Source: Xenorhabdus sp. BG5 (GTDB lineage: Bacteria; Pseudomonadota; Gammaproteobacteria; Enterobacterales; Enterobacteriaceae). From it: a stretch of 64,000 nucleotides of DNA. The position numbers were made by a program, and so were the translations under genes. Positions within the stretch are counted from its first letter, which is position 1. Each line of letters starts with the position of its first letter. The stretch spans positions 62,001 to 126,000 of the forward strand of contig NZ_JADEUG010000007.1 of the NCBI RefSeq assembly GCF_015163665.1. Direction: 5' to 3'. Positions 1-8,500 of the stretch are shown one piece after another. The notes under the pieces were generated by a model, which saw only the letters and a program-made list of their open reading frames with translations, was not told the DNA's origin and searched no databases.

Positions 1-22
1 CTTATGTCAGGCTTGCTTATTA

Positions 23-1492
23 TCATTGAATATTCTTAGGCGCGATAAAGCCAATGCAGACAGTGTCGAACTCAGTACTTGGTTGGGCTTGGAAGGAAAA
101 CGCTTCTTTGTGACTGAGCACCAATGATGGCCATTGTGCAAACGTATGTTGGAAATCTTCCTCTGCACAGTCCTTTCCTCGCTCTCCCACTAGCAAGGCA
201 CCATATTTCACAATATTGTCTTCTTTGATATGGCGGTTATAGATATTCGGTGGCACACCATTATTTAATTCCCAGGGTTGTATCGTTTCTGGGTGATAGT
301 GGCTATAAAATGTCAGCCATTGGTGCAGATATTCGCCACCAACATAACGTAATGGTGTTGGATACAGTTCGTTCCAGCGTTGATCAAGTTGGTTGGCAAA
401 GGTTTTTATGCCAACAAATTTTTGTCCTGCATCACGGACATTTGCCATCATTACACCGACATACCCGATCAACACGAATACACCAAACATGACCAGCCCC
501 CGTAATGTGCCTCGCAGAGGTTTATTGGGGAATACAGCTATCGAACCCACCAACAGTGCTGGCGAAACGACCATAAAAGGTTGTACCCATTCGGTCATAC
601 GCCCGCCCTGATTGAAGGAGAACCAGCCATAAATAATCAGCAGAGGCAGCAGGATCACGATATTAGCCAGCGCATTGGATTGCTGCTTGGGCCAGCCAAT
701 CCGGCCACCCAACAGATAAATAATGACACTGACGATAATTAACGGGTAGAACACGGAAAGCAGGGCGCGCGTAGTATGTAAGTTGAACCCTTTCTGAATT
801 TGGGAGCCGACCCATTTAAAGGCGGCGAAATCGTTATGCACCAGCCACCAAACGTTCGGCAGTATCAGCGCGAACCAGATGACAATAGCAAGATAAAACA
901 GCGGTTCCCGATAGTTGCGGCGTATTTTAGGCACGAACAGGGAGAGCAAAAAGACCGTGCCGACGATAGAAAGCGAAGAATATTTTGCCATCGTTGCCAG
1001 CCCTGTGGTGAGGGCGAATGCCAGCCACCATTTGGGGTGATCGTCAATGGCACGCAGGAAAAACAACAATGACCACGGCCAGAGCATCACTAAAAGGTAA
1101 TTATCATTATAAGGAATGATATCAAAATTGATGATACCGGATAGGTTCAAAGTCAGCATGGCAAGCCATGCGAGTACAACGTTGCCCGTCAGCCGGAAAG
1201 CCAGTTGCCAAACTCCAAGCATACCGATGGCAATAGCAACAAAGTGGGTGAAATACCAATAAAAACTGAGAGAAATGTTGCTGATAGAGATAGCAGGTAG
1301 CATGATGGCTCCCACTAGCCACGGGTTTTTGGGTGAACCCCATTCCCCATTAATACCCCAGTTTAAAGCTTCTACGGCATCATAAGGAACGGTGGGATCG
1401 AGGAAGTAACTTGCTATTATCCACAAAACGGCATAACCAGTGACCGAAAGATACAATGGCATGCGATAAGAAGAGGTATCAAAAAAACGCAT
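23..1492 (-). CDS. GT39/ArnT-like membrane glycosyltransferase
   Basis: A 489-residue polytopic inner-membrane protein with about ten hydrophobic segments in the first 350 residues and a soluble periplasmic-type tail of about 130 residues. An acidic residue sits in the first outer loop (PTVPYDAVEALNW, about residues 33-45), where GT39/GT83 enzymes (protein mannosyltransferases, ArnT) carry their catalytic aspartate. The family transfers sugars from polyprenyl-phosphate donors to lipid or protein acceptors outside the membrane; the substrate here cannot be read. It is divergent from yihI, where E. coli has the csrC/engB region, so it is an addition to the conserved block. ATG at 1492 with a modest AGG-type ribosome site. 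The function is family-level only. Confidence 0.7.
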   Translation of the reverse strand: MRFFDTSSYRMPLYLSVTGYAVLWIIASYFLDPTVPYDAVEALNWGINGEWGSPKNPWLVGAIMLPAISISNISLSFYWYFTHFVAIAIGMLGVWQLAFRLTGNVVLAWLAMLTLNLSGIINFDIIPYNDNYLLVMLWPWSLLFFLRAIDDHPKWWLAFALTTGLATMAKYSSLSIVGTVFLLSLFVPKIRRNYREPLFYLAIVIWFALILPNVWWLVHNDFAAFKWVGSQIQKGFNLHTTRALLSVFYPLIIVSVIIYLLGGRIGWPKQQSNALANIVILLPLLIIYGWFSFNQGGRMTEWVQPFMVVSPALLVGSIAVFPNKPLRGTLRGLVMFGVFVLIGYVGVMMANVRDAGQKFVGIKTFANQLDQRWNELYPTPLRYVGGEYLHQWLTFYSHYHPETIQPWELNNGVPPNIYNRHIKEDNIVKYGALLVGERGKDCAEEDFQHTFAQWPSLVLSHKEAFSFQAQPSTEFDTVCIGFIAPKNIQ

Positions 1493-1638
1493 GGTAGCCT
1501 GAAAATATTATTTGAGTTAAATCTATCCATAATACTAGACGAAATTTAAACAATAAGTGAATGACATTGGATGTTAAAGGGAGTTTCTGTTAGATTCCGC
1601 CGAAAATATCTTGATAAAAATGAGTTGAGTCACAAGCT

Positions 1639-2160
1639 ATGAGCCCGTTAAAGAAAAAATCACCGGCGAAACCTTCCGCTGGTAAGCAAAAAAGAAAAAG
1701 TCGCGCAGAGCTGGATGCAGAAGGGCGCGAACGTAAAAGCCAGAAAAAACAACGTGGTAAACCGTCAGGCAGCCGTCATAACGGTCATGACAGTAATAAA
1801 AAGCGTTCAGTAGCCAAGCAGGAAAAAGATTCACGCATTGGCAGTAAAGTTCCTGTTCCTCTGATCGTTGGTGAGAAAGAGAGGGTAGTGAAACCAACGG
1901 TTAAGCCGGCTATAGAGAAACAGAAACCTCGCCTGTCCCCGCAGGAAGAGCTGGACATGTTGGAAAATGATGAGCGATTGGATGACTTATTGGCACGTCT
2001 TGAACAGGGTGAAAAACTGTCCCAGGAAGACAATGCTTATGTCGACAATACGCTCGATCGCATTGATACCCTGCTGGAAGAGTTGGGCATTGAGCTGGAA
2101 GAAGAGGACGACGAGGAAGAACGACAAGAAGATATCATGCAATTGCTGAAGGGTAAGTAA
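1639..2160 (+). CDS. yihI: Der GTPase-activating protein YihI
   Basis: This 173-residue hydrophilic protein begins with a very basic, lysine/arginine-rich half (about residues 1-75) and ends in a strongly acidic helical half containing the [14 protein letters not shown] region and an EEEDDEEE tract. That architecture and length match YihI, which stimulates GTP hydrolysis by the ribosome-assembly GTPase Der (EngA) and so tempers late 50S maturation. It lies directly upstream of hemN as in E. coli. A perfect 13-bp inverted repeat (2220-2258) separates the two genes. The ATG at 1639 is the first in frame. Confidence 0.9.
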   Translation: MSPLKKKSPAKPSAGKQKRKSRAELDAEGRERKSQKKQRGKPSGSRHNGHDSNKKRSVAKQEKDSRIGSKVPVPLIVGEKERVVKPTVKPAIEKQKPRLSPQEELDMLENDERLDDLLARLEQGEKLSQEDNAYVDNTLDRIDTLLEELGIELEEEDDEEERQEDIMQLLKGK

Positions 2161-2219
2161 CGCCTTCATCAATGAATTGTGATCGTAAAAGGCGGGTTCA
2201 TTCTGATAACCATGACACT

Positions 2220-2258
2220 AATAACCACAATATTAGTATGTTGTTTATTGTGGTTATT
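2220..2258. repeat. Perfect 13-bp inverted repeat between yihI and hemN
   Basis: The left arm AATAACCACAATA (2220-2232) and right arm TATTGTGGTTATT (2246-2258) are exact reverse complements around a 13-nt spacer. The repeat lies 55 bp before the hemN start and 59 bp after the yihI stop. No T-run follows on either strand, so a simple intrinsic terminator is not evident; an operator or an mRNA hairpin are alternatives. Confidence 0.7.
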
Positions 2259-2313
2259 GGGTAAACTATGGCGGCTATCGTTTTGATGGGCGAAAACAGC
2301 GGAAGGAATAAGC

Positions 2314-3687
2314 ATGTCAGAGCAAGCCATTGTTTGGGATCTGCCTTTGATCCAAAAATACAACTATTCAGGGCCTCGTTATACGTCGTATCCAACAGCA
2401 TTGGAGTTTAACCAACAATACGATGCATCTGCTTTTGCTCAGGCCGCTGCCCGTTATCCTAATCGCCCACTTTCCCTCTATATTCATATCCCGTTCTGCC
2501 ATAAGCTGTGTTATTTCTGTGGTTGCAATAAGCTGGTGACGCGCCAAAAGCACAAGGCGGATGAATATCTGACTGTGTTGGAAAAAGAGATTGCTGCCCG
2601 CGCCACATTATTTTCCCAGCGGAAAGTCAGCCAGATGCACTGGGGCGGAGGCACGCCAACTTATCTGGACAAAACACAGATCAGCCGATTGATGTCGATG
2701 CTGCGCAGCCATTTCCATTTTCTGCCTGATGCTGAACTTTCCATTGAAATTGATCCGCGTGAAATTGAACTCGATGTCATTGATCATTTGCATCACGAAG
2801 GCTTTAATCGCCTGAGTATGGGGGTGCAGGATTTCAATAAAGATGTACAACGTTTGGTGAATCGAGAGCAGGATGAAGCGTTTATTTTCGCACTGATCAA
2901 GCGTGCCCGTGAAATAGGTTTTACATCCACCAGCATTGATCTGATTTATGGCCTGCCGAAACAGACACCTGAGAGTTTTGCCTTTACCTTGCGGCGCGTG
3001 TTGGCCTTGTCTCCTGATCGCTTAAGTGTCTTCAACTATGCCCACTTACCGAATTTATTTGCGGCACAGCGCAAGATTAAGGAGCAGGATTTACCCACTG
3101 CGACGCAGAAGCTGGATATATTGCAAGAAACGATTGCGACCCTGACAGGGAATGGCTATCAGTTTATTGGGATGGATCACTTTGCCCGTCCTGATGATGA
3201 ATTGGCGATTGCCCAACGCCAAGGTATCTTGCACCGTAACTTTCAGGGATATACCACGCAGGGAGAATGCGATTTATTGGGTATGGGGGTTTCCGCGATC
3301 AGTATGCTGGGGGATAGCTACGCCCAGAACCAGAAAGATCTGAAAACTTACTATGCGGCGGTGGACGCACAGGGCCATGCTTTATGGCGTGGTTTATCCT
3401 TGACGCAAGATGATTGTATTCGCCGTGATGTGATTAAGGCATTAATCTGTAACTTCCGGCTGAATTTTGCGGATATTGAGCAGCACTATGGGCTGAATTT
3501 CACAGATTACTTTGCCGAAGACCTGCAATTGTTGGCCCCGTTGGCAGCAGATGGGTTAGTTGAAGTGACCGAATCGCAGATCCAGGTAGCTCCGAAAGGG
3601 CGCTTGCTGATACGTAATATTTGTATGTGTTTTGATAGCTATCTGCGTATTCAGATGCGACAGCGGCAATTTTCGCGGGTGATATGA
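2314..3687 (+). CDS. hemN: Oxygen-independent coproporphyrinogen III dehydrogenase HemN
   Basis: A 457-residue radical-SAM enzyme, the same size as E. coli HemN. The cluster motif is intact: C62, C66 and C69 followed by C71 (FCHKLCYFCGCN), within the usual N-terminal PRYTSYPTA context. The WGGGTPT and GVQDFN segments of the radical-SAM barrel follow. It decarboxylates coproporphyrinogen III to protoporphyrinogen IX without oxygen in haem synthesis. Start ATG 2314 follows a GGAAGGAATAAGC ribosome site. The gene follows yihI as in E. coli, but what comes next (an Hcp island instead of glnG) is a departure. Confidence 0.97.
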   Translation: MSEQAIVWDLPLIQKYNYSGPRYTSYPTALEFNQQYDASAFAQAAARYPNRPLSLYIHIPFCHKLCYFCGCNKLVTRQKHKADEYLTVLEKEIAARATLFSQRKVSQMHWGGGTPTYLDKTQISRLMSMLRSHFHFLPDAELSIEIDPREIELDVIDHLHHEGFNRLSMGVQDFNKDVQRLVNREQDEAFIFALIKRAREIGFTSTSIDLIYGLPKQTPESFAFTLRRVLALSPDRLSVFNYAHLPNLFAAQRKIKEQDLPTATQKLDILQETIATLTGNGYQFIGMDHFARPDDELAIAQRQGILHRNFQGYTTQGECDLLGMGVSAISMLGDSYAQNQKDLKTYYAAVDAQGHALWRGLSLTQDDCIRRDVIKALICNFRLNFADIEQHYGLNFTDYFAEDLQLLAPLAADGLVEVTESQIQVAPKGRLLIRNICMCFDSYLRIQMRQRQFSRVI

Positions 3688-3780
3688 GGGCTTAATTTTC
3701 TATTGAAATATCTAACACATTACGATTGGCTGAGATAGGCGAATCTAAACACTCCCGATAAAAATCAGAGGTAAGTAACT

Positions 3781-4098
3781 ATGGAAAAAGTAACAGAAGA
3801 ATTAATGATAGAACATGGCTTTACATTAAAGGAAATAAATAAAATAAAATCTGCTTCTCAGCGGTCTGGTCACGATATAAAAAAAGAAATTATGATTCTA
3901 AGTAATGGATTTTATGGTTTAATGTTAGGATTGATTATTATATTTTCCTTTTTTATTTCTGTTGTTGTTTTTGTTACTGACGTTAATTATTCAAGTGTTA
4001 TACCGACCATTTTTATTTCACTTTTTTTTGCGTTGTTTTTTTCTTCTCCTAAATTAAAATATAAATCCTTTATGTTCTTGAGGAAGCATAAAGGATAG
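3781..4098 (+). CDS. Small two-helix membrane protein, possible immunity protein
   Basis: A 105-residue protein not assigned to a known family. Residues 1-40 are charged and probably cytosolic. Two hydrophobic segments follow (about 43-67 and 72-90), then a basic tail (KLKYKSFMFLRKHKG). A clear GAGGTAA ribosome site precedes the ATG. It converges on the DUF4225 gene, with only 15 bp between the two stop codons, and is AT-rich like that gene and the orphan hcp. Small membrane proteins beside membrane-acting effectors are often immunity proteins, so that role is suggested here by context only; the opposite strand orientation is atypical for one. Confidence 0.6.
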   Translation: MEKVTEELMIEHGFTLKEINKIKSASQRSGHDIKKEIMILSNGFYGLMLGLIIIFSFFISVVVFVTDVNYSSVIPTIFISLFFALFFSSPKLKYKSFMFLRKHKG

Positions 4099-4113
4099 AT
4101 GTGTCTATTTTTG

Positions 4114-4941
4114 TTATTTTTTATTGTAATCTGGATTGTTATATATATCATAGGCCGATTTTATGGTAATCCCATCGGCCATTATTTCAAAGCCTAATGC
4201 GTATCCTTGCATAAGTTGGTAACTACGAACATAATCTTGGTTTATATGATGGAATAATCTCCATGCTTCTGGTTTTAATGTGTTTCTAAATAAACCATAA
4301 CCTGAAAGTGCTAAATCTACTCCACCATAGACTAGGCTTCCTGTTTTTTTACTATAACCTAAAAATTCTGTAGCATATTCATATCCATATCGCAAATAAC
4401 CTTTGAAATCAGCATCATTTTCAATAATAGCTCCAAGGTTTTCTTGAATGTTACCTATACCATGAACTATGAGACCTGCGCCGGCTATGTTACCAACAAC
4501 TGCACCAACTCCAGTGGTATCTCCTGCACTCATAATAGCTATTCCTGTACTAATTTGAGTTCCTCCTACAATTATACCAATTCCTTTTAGTATATAATCA
4601 GAAAAATCAAGTTTTTTCCTGATTTCAATAGTGGCATATTGTTTGTAAAAATTATATTTTAACAAGTTTTCTTGACGAATTAAATTTTCCGTTTCTGCAT
4701 TAAGTGCACTTAATGCTTCTTGCTTCAAATCGATATAATCTGATCCTTTATGCATATCAAGATAGTATTGTGAATATTTTTTTACTTCGTTTAAAAACTT
4801 GTTTCTTACATATTCGTTTCTAATAAATCTAGATGAAGATAATGCTACTTCATTAAGTCGTTTTGCAGCCAATGGTACCTGTGTTACATAATAATAATCT
4901 ACTTGTTGTGTACGTTGATACATTTTAGTAAACCCTATCAT
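4114..4941 (-). CDS. DUF4225-type protein, putative T6SS effector paired with Hcp
   Basis: A 275-residue AT-rich gene that overlaps the end of the orphan hcp by 17 bp (a second ATG at 4923 lies 1 bp past the hcp stop), so the two are probably translated together. Residues 1-115 are charged and helical. Two glycine-rich hydrophobic stretches follow (about 117-175, GIGIIVGGTQISTGIAI and GAVVGNIAGAGLIVHGIG), then a C-terminal part with KPEAWRLFHHINQDYVRSYQ. The tail resembles DUF4225 proteins as I remember them. Coupling to Hcp suggests secretion through the T6SS tube, and the glycine-rich helices suggest membrane action. Both are inferences; no catalytic motif is visible. Confidence 0.65.
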   Translation of the reverse strand: MIGFTKMYQRTQQVDYYYVTQVPLAAKRLNEVALSSSRFIRNEYVRNKFLNEVKKYSQYYLDMHKGSDYIDLKQEALSALNAETENLIRQENLLKYNFYKQYATIEIRKKLDFSDYILKGIGIIVGGTQISTGIAIMSAGDTTGVGAVVGNIAGAGLIVHGIGNIQENLGAIIENDADFKGYLRYGYEYATEFLGYSKKTGSLVYGGVDLALSGYGLFRNTLKPEAWRLFHHINQDYVRSYQLMQGYALGFEIMADGITIKSAYDIYNNPDYNKK

Positions 4942-5404
4942 CCCAAATACTATATCCGTTAGTCCCGGCTAAATGATGCTGCCATGTTATGCTTTTATAT
5001 TTTAAGGAAATGATCTCTTGCGGCTGAACATCGTTATGAGTTAGAGAGTTAGGGCAAATAATGTCAATGTTACTTATAGTGGCATTTGTAATTTTTATAG
5101 TGAAGTAAAGTGTGATTCCACCATTGCTATCAGTTCTGTATAAATCAAATATACAATCTAATTCCTCATTATTTGAGATTGCTACGCCTAATAATGGAGT
5201 AGACTTATCCAATGGTTTTTTAATTGTAATAGGAAAGTGATTGACATTTTGTTCTCTTGATAATGCATGACTTAATTCGTAAATATATATTTGGTCTTCA
5301 CGACCACTTTGATAAAGATTACCAATTGAACTTTCTGATGAACATCCAGAAGATATTAAACCTTGTTTTTTCCCTTTTATCGTTAAATAAATAATATTAG
5401 CCAT
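4925..5404 (-). CDS. Orphan Hcp-family T6SS tube protein
   Basis: A 159-residue Hcp-like protein from the ATG at 5404, which has an AAGGAAAAATAG ribosome site; an in-frame upstream GTG/ATG would add 11 unlikely residues. The family signature is visible: N-terminal MANIIYLTIKGKKQGLIS, an IYELSHALSRE segment, HFPITIKKPLDKSTPLL, and the C-terminal SLKYKSITWQHHLAGTNGYSIWDD. Hcp hexamers stack as the inner tube of the T6SS and carry small effectors in the ring lumen. This copy stands alone between hemN and glnG, far from the tss genes at 59.7 kb, and differs clearly from the Hcp at 58.2 kb. Confidence 0.88.
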   Translation of the reverse strand: MANIIYLTIKGKKQGLISSGCSSESSIGNLYQSGREDQIYIYELSHALSREQNVNHFPITIKKPLDKSTPLLGVAISNNEELDCIFDLYRTDSNGGITLYFTIKITNATISNIDIICPNSLTHNDVQPQEIISLKYKSITWQHHLAGTNGYSIWDDRVY

Positions 5405-5800
5405 TCTATTTTTCCTTGTTGTGTTTTTACTCACCATAAAATACAGAATGATTATTTACTTTGTCAATGATGTTTATCATTTCTTGACAAAGTTAACTGT
5501 ATTTAATTTATGGTGTTTTATGTTTCTATAAGTGAATGTTTAAATAATTATATTTTTATTGTGTAATAGTATGGTTTTTCTTTGGATTTTTATTTTTAAA
5601 ATTTCAATTAAATAATCTATACCCATCTCACTTCAAGATGCATATTGTTTCTCCCCGCGAAGCGGAGAGAAACAAAGAGTTATGTTGTCTTATAATGAGC
5701 AACTTGAAAGGTAACGCATATGTGTAATTTTAATTGTTAAATGAGTTAGAGAAATGGCAAAATGCTGAATAATACATACAGCAATTTTAGAATCGTTTGG
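5405..5800. other. AT-rich spacer between orphan hcp and glnG
   Basis: A 396-bp gene-free stretch. The part next to hcp (about 5405-5620) is very AT-rich and presumably holds the hcp promoter on the minus strand, though no convincing -35/-10 pair stands out. The middle contains the repeat at 5628-5720. No ORF worth calling. Confidence 0.6.
5628..5720. repeat. ERIC-like palindromic repeat element
   Basis: The left end reads TATACCCATCTCACTTCAAG, resembling the enteric ERIC end (TATACCCGTCATACTTCAAG). The other end carries CAACTTGAAAGG in inverted orientation. Between them is a strong hairpin, TTTCTCCCCGC-GAA-GCGGAGAGAAA. The element is intergenic, as ERIC-type elements are. Its length and core differ from canonical 127-bp ERIC, so it is called ERIC-like. 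Confidence 0.6.
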
Positions 5801-7228
5801 TTATAACCCCAGTTCCTTCAATTTCCGCGTTATCGTATTTCTTCCCCAGCCTAGCAAACGGGCGGCTTCCTGTTTATGTCCGTTGGTATATTTCAGTGCG
5901 CAATTAAGCAAAGTGCGTTCCAGCAATGGTAGTACATCGGCAAGGAGATCCGTTTTTCCCTCTTTTAAGGCATGTTGTGCCCATTCAGCCAACAGTTGTG
6001 GCCAGTTTTCAGGTAGCGTGGAACGTGAAACAGAGGCGTTTCCTGCCTGTCCTGTGAGTGGGTTGCCAATCAAGTCAGCGGGCAGATCCTGTACCAGTAC
6101 TTCCTTGCTTGCCGCCATCACGGTCAGCCAGCGGCAGACATTTTCCAGCTGGCGAACATTGCCTGACCACGGCAGATGCATCAGTGCGAGTTCCGTATCA
6201 GAATGCAACACCTTGGCTTCAACCCCCAACTCTTTGGCCGTGTGTTGCAGGAAATGGTGTGCCAGACGAGGAATATCTTCCACTCTGTCCCGCAAAGGCG
6301 GTAGCTGGACGCGAATCACATTCAGGCGATGGTAGAGATCTTCCCTGAATTTACCTTCTGCAACGCGTTGCTCAAGATTCTGGTGAGTGGCGGCGATAAT
6401 CCGGACATCCACCTTCACAGGTGCATAGCCCCCGACGCGATAAAATTGTCCTTCAGCCAGAACCCGCAGCAAGCGAGTTTGGATATCCAGCGGCATATCA
6501 CCAATTTCATCTAAAAACAGTGAGCCGCCATTGGCTTGTTCAAAACGACCGTGGCGCACTTGATTTGCACCTGTGAACGCGCCTTTCTCGTGACCAAACA
6601 GTTCGGATTCAATCAGGTCTTTCGGGATTGCCGCCATATTCAGGGCAATAAAGGGTGCTGAAGCGCGTGGACTGTGGCGGTGAAGGGCATGGGCAACCAG
6701 CTCTTTTCCTGTGCCGGATTCACCATTGATTAACACACTGATGGAGGAGCGGGAAAGGCGGCCGATAATTCGGTATACCTCCTGCATAGCGGGGGCTTCT
6801 CCGATCATATCTGAAACCGATACCGGCAACTGTGGATTGGAGGTTGATTGGTGTTGTTCCCGATAATGACTCAGTGCTCGTTCAACCAGCGCAACAGTTT
6901 CATCAATATCGAAAGGCTTTGGCAGATAATCGAATGCGCCATGTTGGTAGGCACTGACCGCGGCATCCAGATCAGAATGGGCCGTCATAATGATGACCGG
7001 AAGCTGTGGGTAGTTCTGCTTTATCTGGTTGAGCAAACTCAGCCCGTCCAATCCGGGCATACGGATATCTGACAGAATCACTTCTGGGTGACCTTGTCCT
7101 AGCGCGGCCAATACGGCATCGGCATTTTCAAAACTGATACACTCCATCCCTGCGCCACTTAGCGCCCGTTCAAGTACCCAGCGGATAGAACTGTCATCAT
7201 CAACGATCCAGACTTTTCCTCGTTGCAT
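5801..7228 (-). CDS. glnG: Nitrogen response regulator NtrC (GlnG)
   Basis: NtrC of 475 residues from the ATG at 7228, which follows a GGGGG ribosome site (an in-frame GTG two codons earlier overlaps that site). The receiver domain carries the phospho-acceptor at D54 (VILSDIRMPG). The AAA+ domain has Walker A GESGTGKE, the sigma-54-contact GAFTGA loop, and a C-terminal Fis-type helix-turn-helix (QEAARLLGWGRNTITRKLKEL). Phosphorylated NtrC activates sigma-54 promoters such as glnA under nitrogen limitation. It is the last gene of glnA-glnL-glnG; the gap to glnL is 20 bp. Confidence 0.97.
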   Translation of the reverse strand: MQRGKVWIVDDDSSIRWVLERALSGAGMECISFENADAVLAALGQGHPEVILSDIRMPGLDGLSLLNQIKQNYPQLPVIIMTAHSDLDAAVSAYQHGAFDYLPKPFDIDETVALVERALSHYREQHQSTSNPQLPVSVSDMIGEAPAMQEVYRIIGRLSRSSISVLINGESGTGKELVAHALHRHSPRASAPFIALNMAAIPKDLIESELFGHEKGAFTGANQVRHGRFEQANGGSLFLDEIGDMPLDIQTRLLRVLAEGQFYRVGGYAPVKVDVRIIAATHQNLEQRVAEGKFREDLYHRLNVIRVQLPPLRDRVEDIPRLAHHFLQHTAKELGVEAKVLHSDTELALMHLPWSGNVRQLENVCRWLTVMAASKEVLVQDLPADLIGNPLTGQAGNASVSRSTLPENWPQLLAEWAQHALKEGKTDLLADVLPLLERTLLNCALKYTNGHKQEAARLLGWGRNTITRKLKELGL

Positions 7229-7248
7229 TGTCACCCCCTACTTAACGG

Positions 7249-8298
7249 TTATTTCTTGATCGGCAAGTAAATGGAAAATTCCGTATGCCCTGGCCAACTG
7301 GTAAATTCAATTTTGCCCGCGTGTTGATCAATAAGATTACGTGCTATGGATAAGCCAAGTCCAGTTCCTCCTGCATACCCGCTGACCATCGGGTAAAAAA
7401 GCGTATCCTGAATATTGGGGGGAATACCAGGCCCATTATCTGCAATATCAATTCGGGCAGCCAAGCGGTAACGTTCACCCTGTAAGGTAATCTGGAATGC
7501 GGTTCGCGTTCTCAGGGTGATAATCCCTCCCTTCTCCCCTAATGCTTGTAAGGCATTGCGGGTGATATTTAGTAATACTTGTTCAATTTGGTCAGGATAA
7601 TGCGCCAGTTCAGGCAAGCTCGGATCATAATCTTTAATCAGCGTGACATTGGCAGGCATTTCCAGTGAGACCAATTGACAGACTCGCTCTACCACATGGT
7701 GAATGCTCTGGCGGGTTTGAGCACCTGGATGCTGTGGCCCCAATAATCGATCAACGAGGTTGCGTAACCTGTCTGCCTGTTCAATGATCACTTGGGTATA
7801 TTCCCTCAAGGACGGATCTGGCAGTGCTTTGGCAAGCAACTGTGCGGCACCCCGCAATCCGCCAAGAGGGTTCTTGATTTCATGTGCCAGCCCCCGAACC
7901 AATTCCCGCGCAGCCGCCTGCTGTGCTTGTTGGATCTGCTCTTGGCTTAACCGGCGTTGACTGTCCATAGATGCCAGTTCCAGCAGGATAAACTGTTCGG
8001 AAATTGGTTGGGCACTGAGCGACATCACATGTGAGTGATTATTGATCACCAATATGACTTCGTTATCGGTAAAGCCATGACCGTTGATCAAACTGGAACG
8101 CATCAATTCTGTATCCAGTGAAATATAACTAAACAGGATAGGAAGGGGCGTGCCGAATAATTTACGGGAACTTTGTGCCAGAAGTTGCATAGCAGAATGA
8201 TTGGCGTAGCGAATAATCAAATCATTATCCAATACCAGGACGTTGTTTATCTGTGAGTCGAGAATCTGTTCTGCTTTGGGCAAACTAACCATGGTCAT
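7249..8298 (-). CDS. glnL: Nitrogen sensor kinase/phosphatase NtrB (GlnL)
   Basis: This 349-residue cytosolic histidine kinase matches E. coli NtrB over its full length. A PAS domain (about residues 10-115) precedes the dimerisation helix with phospho-acceptor H139 ([12 protein letters not shown]). The ATPase domain shows the N box ([14 protein letters not shown]), DNGPGIP and [10 protein letters not shown]. It phosphorylates NtrC when nitrogen is short and, with PII bound, dephosphorylates it. No membrane segment. An NtrC box (8307-8323) lies directly upstream of the ATG and suggests autoregulation of an internal glnLG promoter. Confidence 0.97.
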   Translation of the reverse strand: MTMVSLPKAEQILDSQINNVLVLDNDLIIRYANHSAMQLLAQSSRKLFGTPLPILFSYISLDTELMRSSLINGHGFTDNEVILVINNHSHVMSLSAQPISEQFILLELASMDSQRRLSQEQIQQAQQAAARELVRGLAHEIKNPLGGLRGAAQLLAKALPDPSLREYTQVIIEQADRLRNLVDRLLGPQHPGAQTRQSIHHVVERVCQLVSLEMPANVTLIKDYDPSLPELAHYPDQIEQVLLNITRNALQALGEKGGIITLRTRTAFQITLQGERYRLAARIDIADNGPGIPPNIQDTLFYPMVSGYAGGTGLGLSIARNLIDQHAGKIEFTSWPGHTEFSIYLPIKK

Positions 8299-8306
8299 TC
8301 AGTTCC

Positions 8307-8323
8307 TGCACTTTTTTGGTGCG
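8307..8323 (-). promoter_or_regulatory. NtrC box upstream of glnL
   Basis: TGCACTTTTTTGGTGCG matches the NtrC consensus TGCACC-N4-TGGTGCA at all but two defined positions. It is 8 bp from the glnL start. In E. coli, NtrC-P represses the internal glnL promoter through a comparable site, and the same role is inferred here. Confidence 0.75.
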
Positions 8324-8405
8324 TTGTCGCTTATTTAAGCATAGTTCGATGAATCCTTCCGCTCAGCATATATCCTCATGGGTAATACAATTGTGTATAT
8401 GTAAG

Positions 8406-8431
8406 GGAAAAAAGCCCATCCAAAGATGGGC
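8406..8431 (-). terminator. Intrinsic terminator after glnA
   Basis: On the minus strand GCCCATC-TTTG-GATGGGC is followed by TTTTTTCCC. The perfect 7-bp stem and T-run form a standard Rho-independent terminator about 70 bp past the glnA stop. It should give a mostly monocistronic glnA message, with partial read-through into glnLG. Confidence 0.88.
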
Positions 8432-8500
8432 CAAACGTTTCACGGCAACAAAAAAACACGAGTAATGCTATCACGTTATGGAAAATTACCCGATAAGGCA

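Noticed and set aside
1493-1638. Possible CsrC small RNA gene, which lies before yihI in E. coli
   Set aside because: Only 146 bp separate the glycosyltransferase and yihI, with no repeated GGA hairpins.
4925-5437. Longer Hcp form starting upstream of 5404
   Set aside because: The 11 extra residues (MVSKNTTRKNR) are not Hcp-like, and the ATG at 5404 has the good ribosome site.
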